From contig JAKAGC010000079.1 in the NCBI GenBank assembly GCA_021817755.1, positions 1 to 10,397 of the forward strand: a stretch of DNA of 10,397 nt, given 5' to 3'. Positions 1-8,000 of this stretch are shown piece after piece. This DNA comes from Acidobacteriota bacterium. GTDB lineage: Bacteria > Acidobacteriota > Aminicenantia > UBA2199. The translations under genes were made by a program, and so were the position numbers. Every line of letters starts with the position of its first letter. Within the stretch, counting starts at the first letter, position 1. The notes under the pieces were generated by a model. The model saw nothing but the letters and a program-made list of their open reading frames with translations. It searched no databases and was not told where the DNA came from.

Positions 1-167
<167 letters not shown>

Positions 168-188
168 AATAGTATAGAGAAACCCCAT

Positions 189-1025
189 ATGAACTCTTTC
201 CCATTTTTTCTAGTAGATGCATTTACAGATAAACCGTTTTCAGGAAACCCGGCAGGAGTCTGCCTCATCCCAAAAGGAATGACTACAGACATGTGCCAGC
301 ATATCGCTGCTGAAGTTAGACAGGCTGAAACTGCATTCATTGAAGTAAATGATAATTGGGAATTAAACTCTGAACTGGTTTTCCCGATCCGTTGGTTTAC
401 TCCGTTAAGAGAAGTTTCGATTTGTGGTCATGCCACTCTGGCTTCAGCACATGTTTTATTCAATGAATATAATCAAAACGCAGGAAGCCTAACTTTTAAG
501 TCGAAAAGTGATAGTTTAATAGTAAGACAATTAAATTCAATGCTTTCTCTCGAATTCCCGGCTGATATACCGGAAAAAATAAAACCGGATTCAAATTTAC
601 TGAATGCATTGGGAATCATTGATTATATGGATGCTTTTTATGGGCCAAAGACAAAAAAAACAGTAATTCGGATAAATGACGATGCGGATATCCTTTCGAT
701 AAAGCCGGATTATACTCGAATGATGGAAACAGTTGAATCAAAATTTTGCCACGGTGTCGGAGTTACTAAAAAAGGCAAAGATGATTGGGATTTTATTTCA
801 AGATACTTTAATCCCTGGTATGGTGTAAATGAAGATGCAGTAACAGGATCTGTTCATACTGTTCTAGGCCCTTATTGGAGCCAAGAACTGGGTAAAAACA
901 AATTAAAAGCATTTCAGTCCTCTTTTAGAGGTGGAAAAATTGAATTACTTATAAAAAAGGACTGCATAATCTTTTACGGAAAATGTACGACAATGATTAA
1001 AGGCGAGATGTTTATTTACAATTGA
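189..1025 (+). CDS. PhzF-family isomerase/epimerase-like protein
   Basis: This is a 278-residue protein of the PhzF superfamily (diaminopimelate-epimerase fold), within the usual 260-300 residue range. Visible family motifs are VDAFTDKPFSGNPAGVC at about residues 9-25, the catalytic-acid segment RQAETAFIE with Glu47 at the position of PhzF Glu45, CGHATLASAHV near 79-89, and the C-terminal substrate-loop motif GVNEDAVTGSVH. Two related halves, as expected for the fold, are covered. The true PhzF isomerises trans-2,3-dihydro-3-hydroxyanthranilate in phenazine synthesis. No phenazine genes are present here, and most homologues (YddE-like) have no proven substrate, so the reaction is left open. 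The ATG at 189 is preceded only by a weak AGAGA-like site, consistent with reading from an upstream operon partner (the YccF gene). It converges with the DUF5916 gene, with 18 bp between the stops. Confidence 0.93.
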   Translation: MNSFPFFLVDAFTDKPFSGNPAGVCLIPKGMTTDMCQHIAAEVRQAETAFIEVNDNWELNSELVFPIRWFTPLREVSICGHATLASAHVLFNEYNQNAGSLTFKSKSDSLIVRQLNSMLSLEFPADIPEKIKPDSNLLNALGIIDYMDAFYGPKTKKTVIRINDDADILSIKPDYTRMMETVESKFCHGVGVTKKGKDDWDFISRYFNPWYGVNEDAVTGSVHTVLGPYWSQELGKNKLKAFQSSFRGGKIELLIKKDCIIFYGKCTTMIKGEMFIYN

Positions 1026-1043
1026 ATGAGATTCCGCTTTCTC

Positions 1044-3218
1044 TTATAGTCTCCAAAGATAAGATATTTTAAAAAATAAACCACGTTTTATCTCTTTAAA
1101 ACGGTTTGATTCAATATAATCCTCAAGACCGGAATCCCATTTCACTTTATTAAAAATCGATCCATAACCAAGATGAATGACAGTTCCGGGGATATATGTA
1201 AATGATGCGAGAAAATCAAGCTGCATTTGTTTATAATAAAAATTGTACTCCGCAATACCTCTAAAAAACAAATATTTATTAAATTGGAACGTTAACCGAT
1301 CCCGTAAAATCGTATAATCATATATCTTTTCAGAGGGAGACGAACGATAAAAACTAACGTATTGAAGCGATGTGCCATTATCTATTTTTTCGGTTGGCTG
1401 ATATGTTAAATCAACACTAAATGTTAACCCTTTTCCCTGAAACGGGGCGTACGGATCATAATAAACACGATTTCCATAACGAAAAAAGAGATAGGTTGAG
1501 AATTTTTTCGAAATTTGACTGCTCAATTGAAAACCGAGCGAATTACGGTTAAATCGTTTTCCATAAAAAACTTCACGCCCATTAATGAAATCAAATCGGA
1601 TTTGAGTTTGATGAATCATTGTGAATCTAAATGTAACGAGATTGAAAAATTCAAGCAAATCACTTTTTTTATCGAGTAGAAAATAACTCCAATAAAATGG
1701 CTCAATTCGTTTTAAGAACTTTGATTTAGGATAATATCTGTACAAAGCGAGAATCCCAACACGCGTTACATCATTGGCGTTAAGAAAACCGGTTTCAGTA
1801 ATGAAATATTTCGAAATATCCTGGATACCTGTATCAAGAACAAAATGCCGGGTGAAATAATTAAAACGTATGGCAGTGGCTGTACCATTATGCTTTTCCA
1901 ATGAGTTATTATCTTTGCTAAAAGAGCCAATCGCATGATATTCGATTGCTGCGGGTCCACTTATTTGAATATGCCCATCCAACCCAGCAACATGGTTATA
2001 TCCCTTCTGAAATACCCTTCCCGTATAAAAACCTCCAAAATAAGAGGTACCTTTGAGAGCATGACGAAATCTAAAAATCATAAAATCAGCTTTATTATCA
2101 TTGGATGTATCGGTTGAATCAAGAGGAACCTTGTCTTTTGCATAAATAGAAGCAATTGTTAACTTAGGCGTTAATTTCCCAGCTAATTTAAAACCGAAAA
2201 CAGGATCTGCAATATTTCGAGTATGAACAATTGAATAAAGCATCGCATCTTCGGTATTTCCAGCAAAATCAAAAACATCGGAACCCTCTAGAAAGAAAGG
2301 ACGCTTTTCATCATAATACAATGCATAACGAAGATTAACATCTACCTGCCCAGCATCGGATTCAACCTGACTGAAATCCGGATTAATAGTTGCATCGAGT
2401 ACAAGATCCTGGGTTAATCCTAATTTGGTAGTGAAACTAAATTCGGATTCCCGGCTTTCCCGTTTCATTTGCCCCTGAACATCAGAGTATTTAATACTAT
2501 GAGTAAAAGCAGGAAGTAATTCTATAACACGTTTGTATTTCAAATCAGAAAAAACAATAGGATACGATTGAGCAAGTAATGCCCCTTTATTGGGTGAGAC
2601 TTCAGGAAATATAGCATTTTCTGTCGTTCTTTGTATATTTCTAATTATCATAAGTCTCATTTTTGTTTTTTTACCTGATGGAAATCGAATACTGCTTAAG
2701 GGAATTCGAGCTTCGACTGTATACCCATTGGAATTCTTTTCACCTTTACTAAACCAGACAAAATCAATGGTTCCGTTTAAATTACCATCTTTATTCATCA
2801 TACCATCGCCCTGTATCCCTAAAGGATTAACAAGAAAACTAAAAGAAGTTTGATAATCGTTAAAGGTATCGAGCACCAGGCTAATCCAATCATCATCAAA
2901 GATATTATCCCGTTTGGTTATGGAAGCTTTTATTTTATCAGGTTGTGTATCTCTACATTCTGCTGCAAAATAAATATTATGAGAATCTGAAACAAGGAAA
3001 AATGTGGATTCCTGGCTAGCAGGGTTTCCATAAGCGGGTTTAATGGTTTTAAACCCCTGAAATTTGGCCGCATTATTCCAAACAGGATCATCCAGCTTTC
3101 CATCTATAATCGGGGGATTATCGGTAACGGGGATTTCGGTGGCTGTTTCGCTTAATAACGGGATGGAAGACCATAAAAGGATGCATAAAAACAGTACATA
3201 AATTTTCTTCATCATCAT
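1044..3218 (-). CDS. CBM9-like / DUF5916 outer-membrane beta-barrel protein
   Basis: This is a 724-residue exported protein. The N-terminus has a lysine pair followed by a hydrophobic core (about residues 4-22), a type I signal peptide with cleavage near residues 23-26. The next segment (about 28-225) resembles the family 9 carbohydrate-binding fold: PPIIDGKLDDPVW at 35-47, then DDWISLVLDTF, NPLGIQGDG and YTVEARIPLSSIRF. The remainder matches the DUF5916 barrel, with the conserved NPDFSQVESDAGQVD and KRPFFLEGSDVF segments and alternating amphipathic strands to the C-terminus (FFKISYLWRL). The last residue is Leu rather than the common terminal Phe. The family is abundant in Bacteroidota and Acidobacteriota-like genomes; its substrate and transport role are not established. 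Three consecutive ATG codons open the gene. An AAGGAG site (plus-strand 3224-3229) lies 5, 8 and 11 nt before them, so the second ATG is equally plausible. No neighbour suggests a polysaccharide locus. Confidence 0.9.
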   Translation of the reverse strand: MMMKKIYVLFLCILLWSSIPLLSETATEIPVTDNPPIIDGKLDDPVWNNAAKFQGFKTIKPAYGNPASQESTFFLVSDSHNIYFAAECRDTQPDKIKASITKRDNIFDDDWISLVLDTFNDYQTSFSFLVNPLGIQGDGMMNKDGNLNGTIDFVWFSKGEKNSNGYTVEARIPLSSIRFPSGKKTKMRLMIIRNIQRTTENAIFPEVSPNKGALLAQSYPIVFSDLKYKRVIELLPAFTHSIKYSDVQGQMKRESRESEFSFTTKLGLTQDLVLDATINPDFSQVESDAGQVDVNLRYALYYDEKRPFFLEGSDVFDFAGNTEDAMLYSIVHTRNIADPVFGFKLAGKLTPKLTIASIYAKDKVPLDSTDTSNDNKADFMIFRFRHALKGTSYFGGFYTGRVFQKGYNHVAGLDGHIQISGPAAIEYHAIGSFSKDNNSLEKHNGTATAIRFNYFTRHFVLDTGIQDISKYFITETGFLNANDVTRVGILALYRYYPKSKFLKRIEPFYWSYFLLDKKSDLLEFFNLVTFRFTMIHQTQIRFDFINGREVFYGKRFNRNSLGFQLSSQISKKFSTYLFFRYGNRVYYDPYAPFQGKGLTFSVDLTYQPTEKIDNGTSLQYVSFYRSSPSEKIYDYTILRDRLTFQFNKYLFFRGIAEYNFYYKQMQLDFLASFTYIPGTVIHLGYGSIFNKVKWDSGLEDYIESNRFKEIKRGLFFKISYLWRL

Positions 3219-3277
3219 CGATACTCCTTTTTTTAAAACTCAGGGTTGTAGATCAATATTAAACGAAAAAAATGGAA

Positions 3278-3309
3278 GGAAAGTTGCATTATTCTTCCCA
3301 ATACTTTCC
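3278..3309. repeat. Inverted repeat near the DUF5916 transcription start
   Basis: GGAAAGT (3278-3284) and ACTTTCC (3303-3309) form a perfect 7-bp inverted repeat with an 18-nt spacer. It sits just downstream of the predicted extended -10 element, so it could be an operator or a leader hairpin for the DUF5916 gene. A repeat this short arises fairly easily by chance in such a region, and no regulator is known. Confidence 0.25.
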
Positions 3310-3315
3310 GAAAAT

Positions 3316-3324
3316 ATTATACCA
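3316..3324 (-). promoter_or_regulatory. Extended -10 promoter of the DUF5916 gene
   Basis: Read on the minus strand, positions 3324 to 3316 give TGGTATAAT, a perfect extended -10 element (TGN-TATAAT). It lies about 100 bp upstream of the DUF5916 start and points toward it. No good -35 hexamer is seen 15-19 bp upstream, which an extended -10 can tolerate. Transcription would start near 3309, giving a leader of roughly 90 nt. Confidence 0.45.
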
Positions 3325-3616
3325 TATTTCAAAAGAAGGAAATATATTCTTTTTTACTCTATAGTAATAATATTATATAATTAGTAATTGTTCATTCCTC
3401 TTAAAACTGAAAAGGGAATAATTCCTGATTCTTTATAATAAACTATTACTCTTCAAATACCTTCAAAATCAGCGTTAAGAGAACTATTTATTCTATTCTT
3501 AAATTCTGGATTAATTATTATGAATTGTGAAAGTAAAAAGCAAAGAAAATCTATTGGGAAAGACTGATTCTGATGATTATTTATGATGGATTTAGGAAGT
3601 GAATCCAAAAAAATGC

Positions 3617-3645
3617 TTGACTTCACGCCTCTTTTATATGATAAT
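3617..3645 (+). promoter_or_regulatory. Sigma70-type promoter upstream of queA
   Basis: TTGACT (3617-3622) is followed after exactly 17 bp by GATAAT (3640-3645). Each hexamer differs from the sigma70 consensus at one position and the spacing is optimal. Transcription would begin near 3652. It would read through the micro-ORF at 3725 and then queA at 3833, giving queA a leader of about 180 nt. Confidence 0.55.
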
Positions 3646-3689
3646 TTAATACAAAATACTTTATTTTTTAAAATAAACTCAACTAAGCC

Positions 3690-3715
3690 GGGTTCAAACA
3701 AAACCCAAAAGGAGG
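3690..3715 (+). promoter_or_regulatory. Small hairpin and strong Shine-Dalgarno site
   Basis: GGGTT (3690-3694) pairs with AACCC (3702-3706) around a 7-nt loop. The hairpin ends directly against AAAAGGAGG (3707-3715), the strongest ribosome binding site on the plus strand of the window. The site lies 9 nt before the ATG at 3725, an ideal spacing. It is too far away to serve queA at 3833. Confidence 0.4.
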
Positions 3716-3724
3716 AATCAATTT

Positions 3725-3760
3725 ATGATTATAAAAAAAAGTATGGTTAAAATTCTTTAA
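3725..3760 (+). CDS. Possible 11-residue leader peptide or gene remnant
   Basis: ATG at 3725 opens an 11-codon frame (MIIKKSMVKIL) that ends in TAA at 3758-3760. It is supported by a near-perfect Shine-Dalgarno at optimal spacing and by the strong promoter at 3617-3645, not by any homology. It contains a run of eight A near its start; a one-base slip there would extend the frame only to about 24 residues. It could be a leader peptide for queA, a decayed gene start, or a chance ORF. No function is proposed. Confidence 0.2.
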   Translation: MIIKKSMVKIL

Positions 3761-3832
3761 GGTTCTTCACATACCCCCCCATAGTATGAAAAATTATTAA
3801 TCCACTCAATCTAAGGAAAATTAATTGTCTGA

Positions 3833-4858
3833 ATGAAATTAAACGAATTTAATTTTGATTTACCTGAAGATCGCATCGCACGTTTCCCATCGGAGCAGAG
3901 GGATGGATCACGTTTAATGATAGTTAACCGTCAAAATGGCGAAATCTCTCATCACCGTTTTGGAGATATTCTGGAATTCACAGATGCTAATGACTTTTTC
4001 GTCGTTAATAATTCTCGTGTAATACCGGTTCGTTTATTTGGGAAAATTGATGATAAAACGGTTGAAATGTTAATAGTAAAACCCCTCACCGATACGGAGG
4101 CAGAAGTTTTAACACTCCCTGCAAAACGGTTTAAATTAAGTACTATAGTTGCAATTGATAAAGAAAATAAAATCGAAGCAGAAGTGATTGAAACAGGTTA
4201 TCGAGGGAGGCGACGATTAAGATTCAATACTTCGCTAAAAAATGTTTTATCATCAGGATTTGCACCTCTTCCCCCCTATATAAAGCGCAAATATGAGGAT
4301 GCTATTAAATACCGAACCATGGATATTGAACGATACCAAACAATTTACTCTCAAATCCCCGGATCAATTGCCGCTCCAACGGCGGGTCTCCATTTTACGC
4401 CAACAATCCTGAATGAATTAAAAAAAAGAAGCGAAATTATTGAAATAACCCTTGATGTAGGAGAAACTACTTTCCAAAAAATCGAAGTAAATGATATTAC
4501 GGCGCATAGAATGGGAAGAGAACAAATTCTAATTAAAAATAATGATCTTAATCGAATACTTAATTTGAAAAAAAAAAAACATCTAATCGCTGTCGGTACT
4601 ACTTCAGTTCGCTCCCTAGAAACCTGGGCTCTTCTTCAGCCGGAAACGGAATCATTTATCTCGGAAATCTTCATTTATCCTGGATTTCAATTTAAAATGA
4701 CCGATAAATTGATCACTAATTTTCATTTACCCGAATCCAGCCTATTCATACTCGTATCTGCATTCGCAGGTCTTGATTTAATGAAAGAAGCCTATGCAGA
4801 AGCGATCCGCGTAGGATACCGTTTCTTCTCTTATGGGGACTCAATGTTTATCATTTAA
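3833..4858 (+). CDS. queA: tRNA preQ1(34) S-adenosylmethionine ribosyltransferase-isomerase
   Basis: QueA transfers and rearranges the ribosyl part of S-adenosylmethionine onto preQ1 at tRNA position 34, making epoxyqueuosine in the cytoplasm. The 341-residue length fits the family (E. coli about 356). Signature segments are all present: the N-terminal FDLPEDRIARFPSEQRDGSRL, LPPYIKR in the middle, YSQIPGSIAAPTAGLHFT, AVGTTSVRSLE, then DKLITNFHLPESSL and the C-terminal YRFFSYGDSM. Some core positions differ from what I recall as usual: DVGETTF (residues 208-214) in place of HVGxGTF, and HRMGRE (225-230) in place of HxMHxE. The ATG at 3833 is forced, because TGA at 3830-3832 is the in-frame codon directly before it. 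The only nearby ribosome site, AAGGA at 3813-3817, lies 15 nt away, so translation may be weak. A 12-A run (4568-4579) encodes four lysines. No other queuosine genes are adjacent. Confidence 0.95.
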   Translation: MKLNEFNFDLPEDRIARFPSEQRDGSRLMIVNRQNGEISHHRFGDILEFTDANDFFVVNNSRVIPVRLFGKIDDKTVEMLIVKPLTDTEAEVLTLPAKRFKLSTIVAIDKENKIEAEVIETGYRGRRRLRFNTSLKNVLSSGFAPLPPYIKRKYEDAIKYRTMDIERYQTIYSQIPGSIAAPTAGLHFTPTILNELKKRSEIIEITLDVGETTFQKIEVNDITAHRMGREQILIKNNDLNRILNLKKKKHLIAVGTTSVRSLETWALLQPETESFISEIFIYPGFQFKMTDKLITNFHLPESSLFILVSAFAGLDLMKEAYAEAIRVGYRFFSYGDSMFII

Positions 4859-4939
4859 TTCAAACTTTCCGAAAGATTGAAATCCAAAAAAATATAGAAC
4901 CTTGGGAGAATTTTTATCTGATCTTAAAAAATATAAATG

Positions 4940-4970
4940 TTGATATCTATTTACAATTATTTGCTATAAT
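4940..4970 (+). promoter_or_regulatory. Extended -10 promoter of the PKS-NRPS gene
   Basis: TATAAT at 4965-4970 is a perfect -10 hexamer, preceded by TG at 4962-4963 (extended -10, TGCTATAAT). TTGATA at 4940-4945 matches the -35 consensus at four of six positions, with a longish 19-bp spacer that the extended -10 would offset. Transcription would start near 4977, giving a leader of about 70 nt that contains the inverted repeat at 5001-5029. Confidence 0.55.
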
Positions 4971-5000
4971 TCAATAAAATATGAGAAAAACAGGAGATTG

Positions 5001-5029
5001 ATTGATTATCTCATTATAAAATAATCAAT
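5001..5029. repeat. Perfect 9-bp inverted repeat in the synthase leader
   Basis: ATTGATTAT (5001-5009) and ATAATCAAT (5021-5029) are exact reverse complements separated by 11 nt, and a G-U pair can extend the stem outward. It lies between the predicted transcription start and the ribosome binding site AAAGTGAGG (5036-5044), about 20 nt before the ATG. It could be a leader hairpin affecting translation or mRNA stability, or a DNA operator. The stem is AT-rich and so only moderately stable. Confidence 0.4.
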
Positions 5030-5048
5030 TAAATTAAAGTGAGGCCAT

Positions 5049-8000
5049 ATGACAAACAATCAAGAAAAAAATGGATTTGAAATCGCTATAATCGGTATGA
5101 GTTGTCGATTCCCAGGTGCTAATAATGTTGAACAATTCTGGGAAAATTTAAAAAATGGAATCAATAGTATTCAGTTTTTTACAAAAGAAGAATTAAAAAA
5201 AAACACGGAATATGATTCCGATATTCTTGATTCTCCAGATTTTGTACCTGCAAAAGGAATAATAAAAGATATCGAAATTTTTGACGCCTACTTTTTTGGG
5301 TATTCCCCCCTAGAAGCAGAAATAATGGACCCACAAATACGAATTTTTCATGAAGTATGCTGGGAAGCACTCGAAGATGGAGCATGTGATCCATCTTCAT
5401 ATAATGGATTGATTGGTTTATTCTCTGGTGGCTCAGCCAATAGATGGTGGGAAATCTTGACAATAATCTCCGGAAAAAATGATAAAATAGGAAAATATAC
5501 TTCAGATCTTCTCATCGATAAAGATTATTCAAGTACACGATTATCATATAAACTTGATTTGAAAGGACCTTCTGTAAATATACATACTGCATGTTCAACC
5601 GCTCTTACTGCAGTTGATCTGGCATGCCGCTCATTATTAACTGGACAATGTAGTGTTGCACTAGCAGGAGGAAGCGCTGTACAAGCTCAATCAGCAAAAG
5701 GTGGAGGATATATCTATGAAGAAGGTATGATACGTTCAAAAGACGGTTATGTTCGTGCTTTCGATGCAAATGCTAGTGGTACTGTTTTTTCTGATGGGGT
5801 TGGGGCTGTACTACTGAAACGTCTCGATACCGCAATTGAAGATAAAGATGAAATTTATGCTATTATAAAAGGTTTCGGAGTAAATAATGATGGCTCTAAT
5901 AAAAGCAGTTACACTGCGCCTTCACAAGAACAACAAACAAATGTAATAATTTCAGCATTCAATATAGCCGAAATTGAACCTGATTCCATTTCATATCTTG
6001 AAACCCATGGAACAGGAACTCTTATCGGTGATCCTATTGAAATTGATGCTTTGAAAATTGCTTTTAATTCTCCGCAAAAAAAATATTGCGCAATCGGCTC
6101 CGTAAAAACCAATATTGGACATCTTGATACTGCTGCTGGAATCGCCGGATTAATAAAAGTTGCTTTATGCCTTTATCATAGACAACTTGTCCCCAGCCTC
6201 AATTTCGATTCTCCTAATCCACATCTCGATTTGGATAATACTCCATTCTATGTAAATACTAAATTAAAAGATTGGATAAATTATGATTACCCGCTTCGTG
6301 CGGGCCTGAATTCATTTGGAGTCGGGGGAACTAACGTCCATATAATTCTTGAAGAAGCTAAAATATATAATAAATCTGAAAATGATTTCAATGTTAAATC
6401 CAAAGAATTTCCAATCCTTACACTCTCTGCACGATCCACCTCAGCCTTAAAAAAAATGGAACAAAATCTGGCTGATTATTTACAAAAAAATCCTGAAAAA
6501 CCATGGGAGGATATTTGCTATACCCTTCAAATAGGAAGAAAAGCATTTGAATATAGAAGTATGCTTGTTTCAAAGGATAAAAAAGAAGCTATTGGTTTAC
6601 TTGAAAATAATTCTCTAGAAATAGTAAAATGCAAAGATACCAAAAGAGCTGTTTTCATGTTTCCAGGTCAAGGAAGTCAATACTTTAGCATGGGACGCCA
6701 ACTCTATGAAAATGAATCCATTTTTCGTAATGAAATGAATAAGTGTTTTCAATTATTAAAAATGCGTTACTCAATTGATTTGAAAAAAATCTTATACGAT
6801 AATGATGAGAAAGATGCAAATTTCAATGAAAAACAAATAAATGAAACACAATTTACTCAACCATTATTATTTTTTATAGAATATTCATTAAGTAAATTAC
6901 TGATGGAATGGGGCATCCAACCATTTGCAATGATCGGACATAGTATTGGGGAATATACTGCAGCATGTTTAGCTGGTGTTTTCTCCTTGGAAGATGCTAT
7001 CGATTTGGTATATTGGAGAGGAAAACTTATGCAGCAAGTACCTGCTGGTTCAATGCTAAGTGTAGGGCTTCCCGAAGAAGAAATTATTCAAATTAAAGAT
7101 CCCACTCTATCTATTGCTGCAATAAATAGTAGCGGACGCTGTGTTATATCTGGACCAACTGAAACCATCGAAAAACTGTCAACAATATTAGAGGAAAAAT
7201 CGATTCCAACTAGAAAACTTCATACATCTCACGCATTTCATTCTTCAATGATGGATTCGATATTAATCCCATTTCACGAAAAATTACAGCAGATAAAATT
7301 TATGATACCTCATATCCCTTTTATTTCAAATGTAAGTGGGACATGGATTACTGATTCAGACTCCCAGAATCCAGATTACTGGGTTAATCACCTTCGTAAC
7401 ACTGTACGTTTTAGAGACGGAATTCACGAGCTGCTGAAGGAAAAAGATGCACTTTTTATCGAAGTAGGCCCAGGAAATACCTTATGTCACTTTTTAAAGC
7501 AAGAATCAGGAAAAGACTATTACCCAGCTATAAACCTTATTAGACACCCTGATGAAAAATTCAACGATGATTCATATCTTTCACTTAAACTCGGACAAAT
7601 GTGGATTAATGGAATTAATGTCAATTGGCATTCTTATTATGCAAAGGAAAAAAGACATCGGCTTCATCTTCCTACATACCCATTTGAAGGAAAACCATTT
7701 TGGATAAAAGGAAACCCTGTTCGCGCTTTAAGTGAAGGAATAAATAAATTTCCTATGGATTTACCCAGGGAAGAATTCGAAAACTGGTTTTACTCCCCTT
7801 GTTGGGTTCGTTCAGTATCTCCTCTTGCTACAACAGAATCCAAAATGTCTCAATTTAAATGGCTTGTATTTTCTAATAATAATCCTTTCTGTTCACAATT
7901 TGTAAAAATACTCATTGAATCTGAGGGAATAAATAATGTTACATTGGTATATGAAGGTGAAAATTTCTCTCAATTATCACCGACAGAATATTCACTAAAA

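Larger units (their letters stand above)
3219..3832. other. 614-bp intergenic region between divergent genes
   Basis: This AT-rich stretch separates the DUF5916 gene (minus) from queA (plus). The left part (3219-3330) holds the minus-strand leader and promoter. The middle (about 3340-3600) has no convincing gene on either strand; the minus-strand open frame at 3453-3701 has no ribosome binding site and no recognisable family. The right part (3617-3760) holds a strong plus-strand promoter, a small hairpin, a strong Shine-Dalgarno site and an 11-codon ORF. A run of seven C (3774-3780) stands out in the AT-rich background. No tRNA, CRISPR or insertion-sequence ends were seen. Confidence 0.7.
4859..5048 (+). 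other. Intergenic region between queA and the PKS-NRPS gene
   Basis: This 190-bp, strongly AT-rich gap contains a promoter (4940-4970), an inverted repeat (5001-5029) and the ribosome binding site of the synthase gene. No convincing rho-independent terminator follows queA: the CTTT/AAAG hairpin near 4865-4876 has only four pairs and no T-run. Some read-through from queA is therefore possible, but the separate promoter suggests that the synthase begins its own transcription unit. Confidence 0.6.

Noticed and set aside
3453..3701. 82-codon minus-strand open frame
   Set aside because: No ribosome binding site, no recognisable family, biased low-complexity composition typical of AT-rich noncoding DNA, and it overlaps the strong plus-strand promoter.
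3687..3710. GGTTCAAA resembling a tRNA T-arm
   Set aside because: The TTC falls in the stem instead of the loop, and no D-arm, anticodon arm or acceptor stem is found around it.
3774..3780. C7 tract as a phase-variation switch
   Set aside because: It is noncoding, lies outside the predicted promoter core, and is short; nothing links its length to expression.
3690..3790. Possible preQ1 riboswitch before queA, suggested by GGTTC, C-rich and A-rich stretches
   Set aside because: Neither GGGTTC...CCC at 3690-3706 nor AGGTTC...CCC at 3759-3780 forms the required 4-5 bp P1 stem together with the A-rich tail pairing; the flanking bases do not complement.
4861..4925. Rho-independent terminator after queA
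   Set aside because: The available stems are only 4-5 pairs and are not followed directly by a T-run.
5195..5203. A9 tract as a frameshift point in the synthase
   Set aside because: The reading frame is the same before and after it, and the KS motifs continue on both sides.
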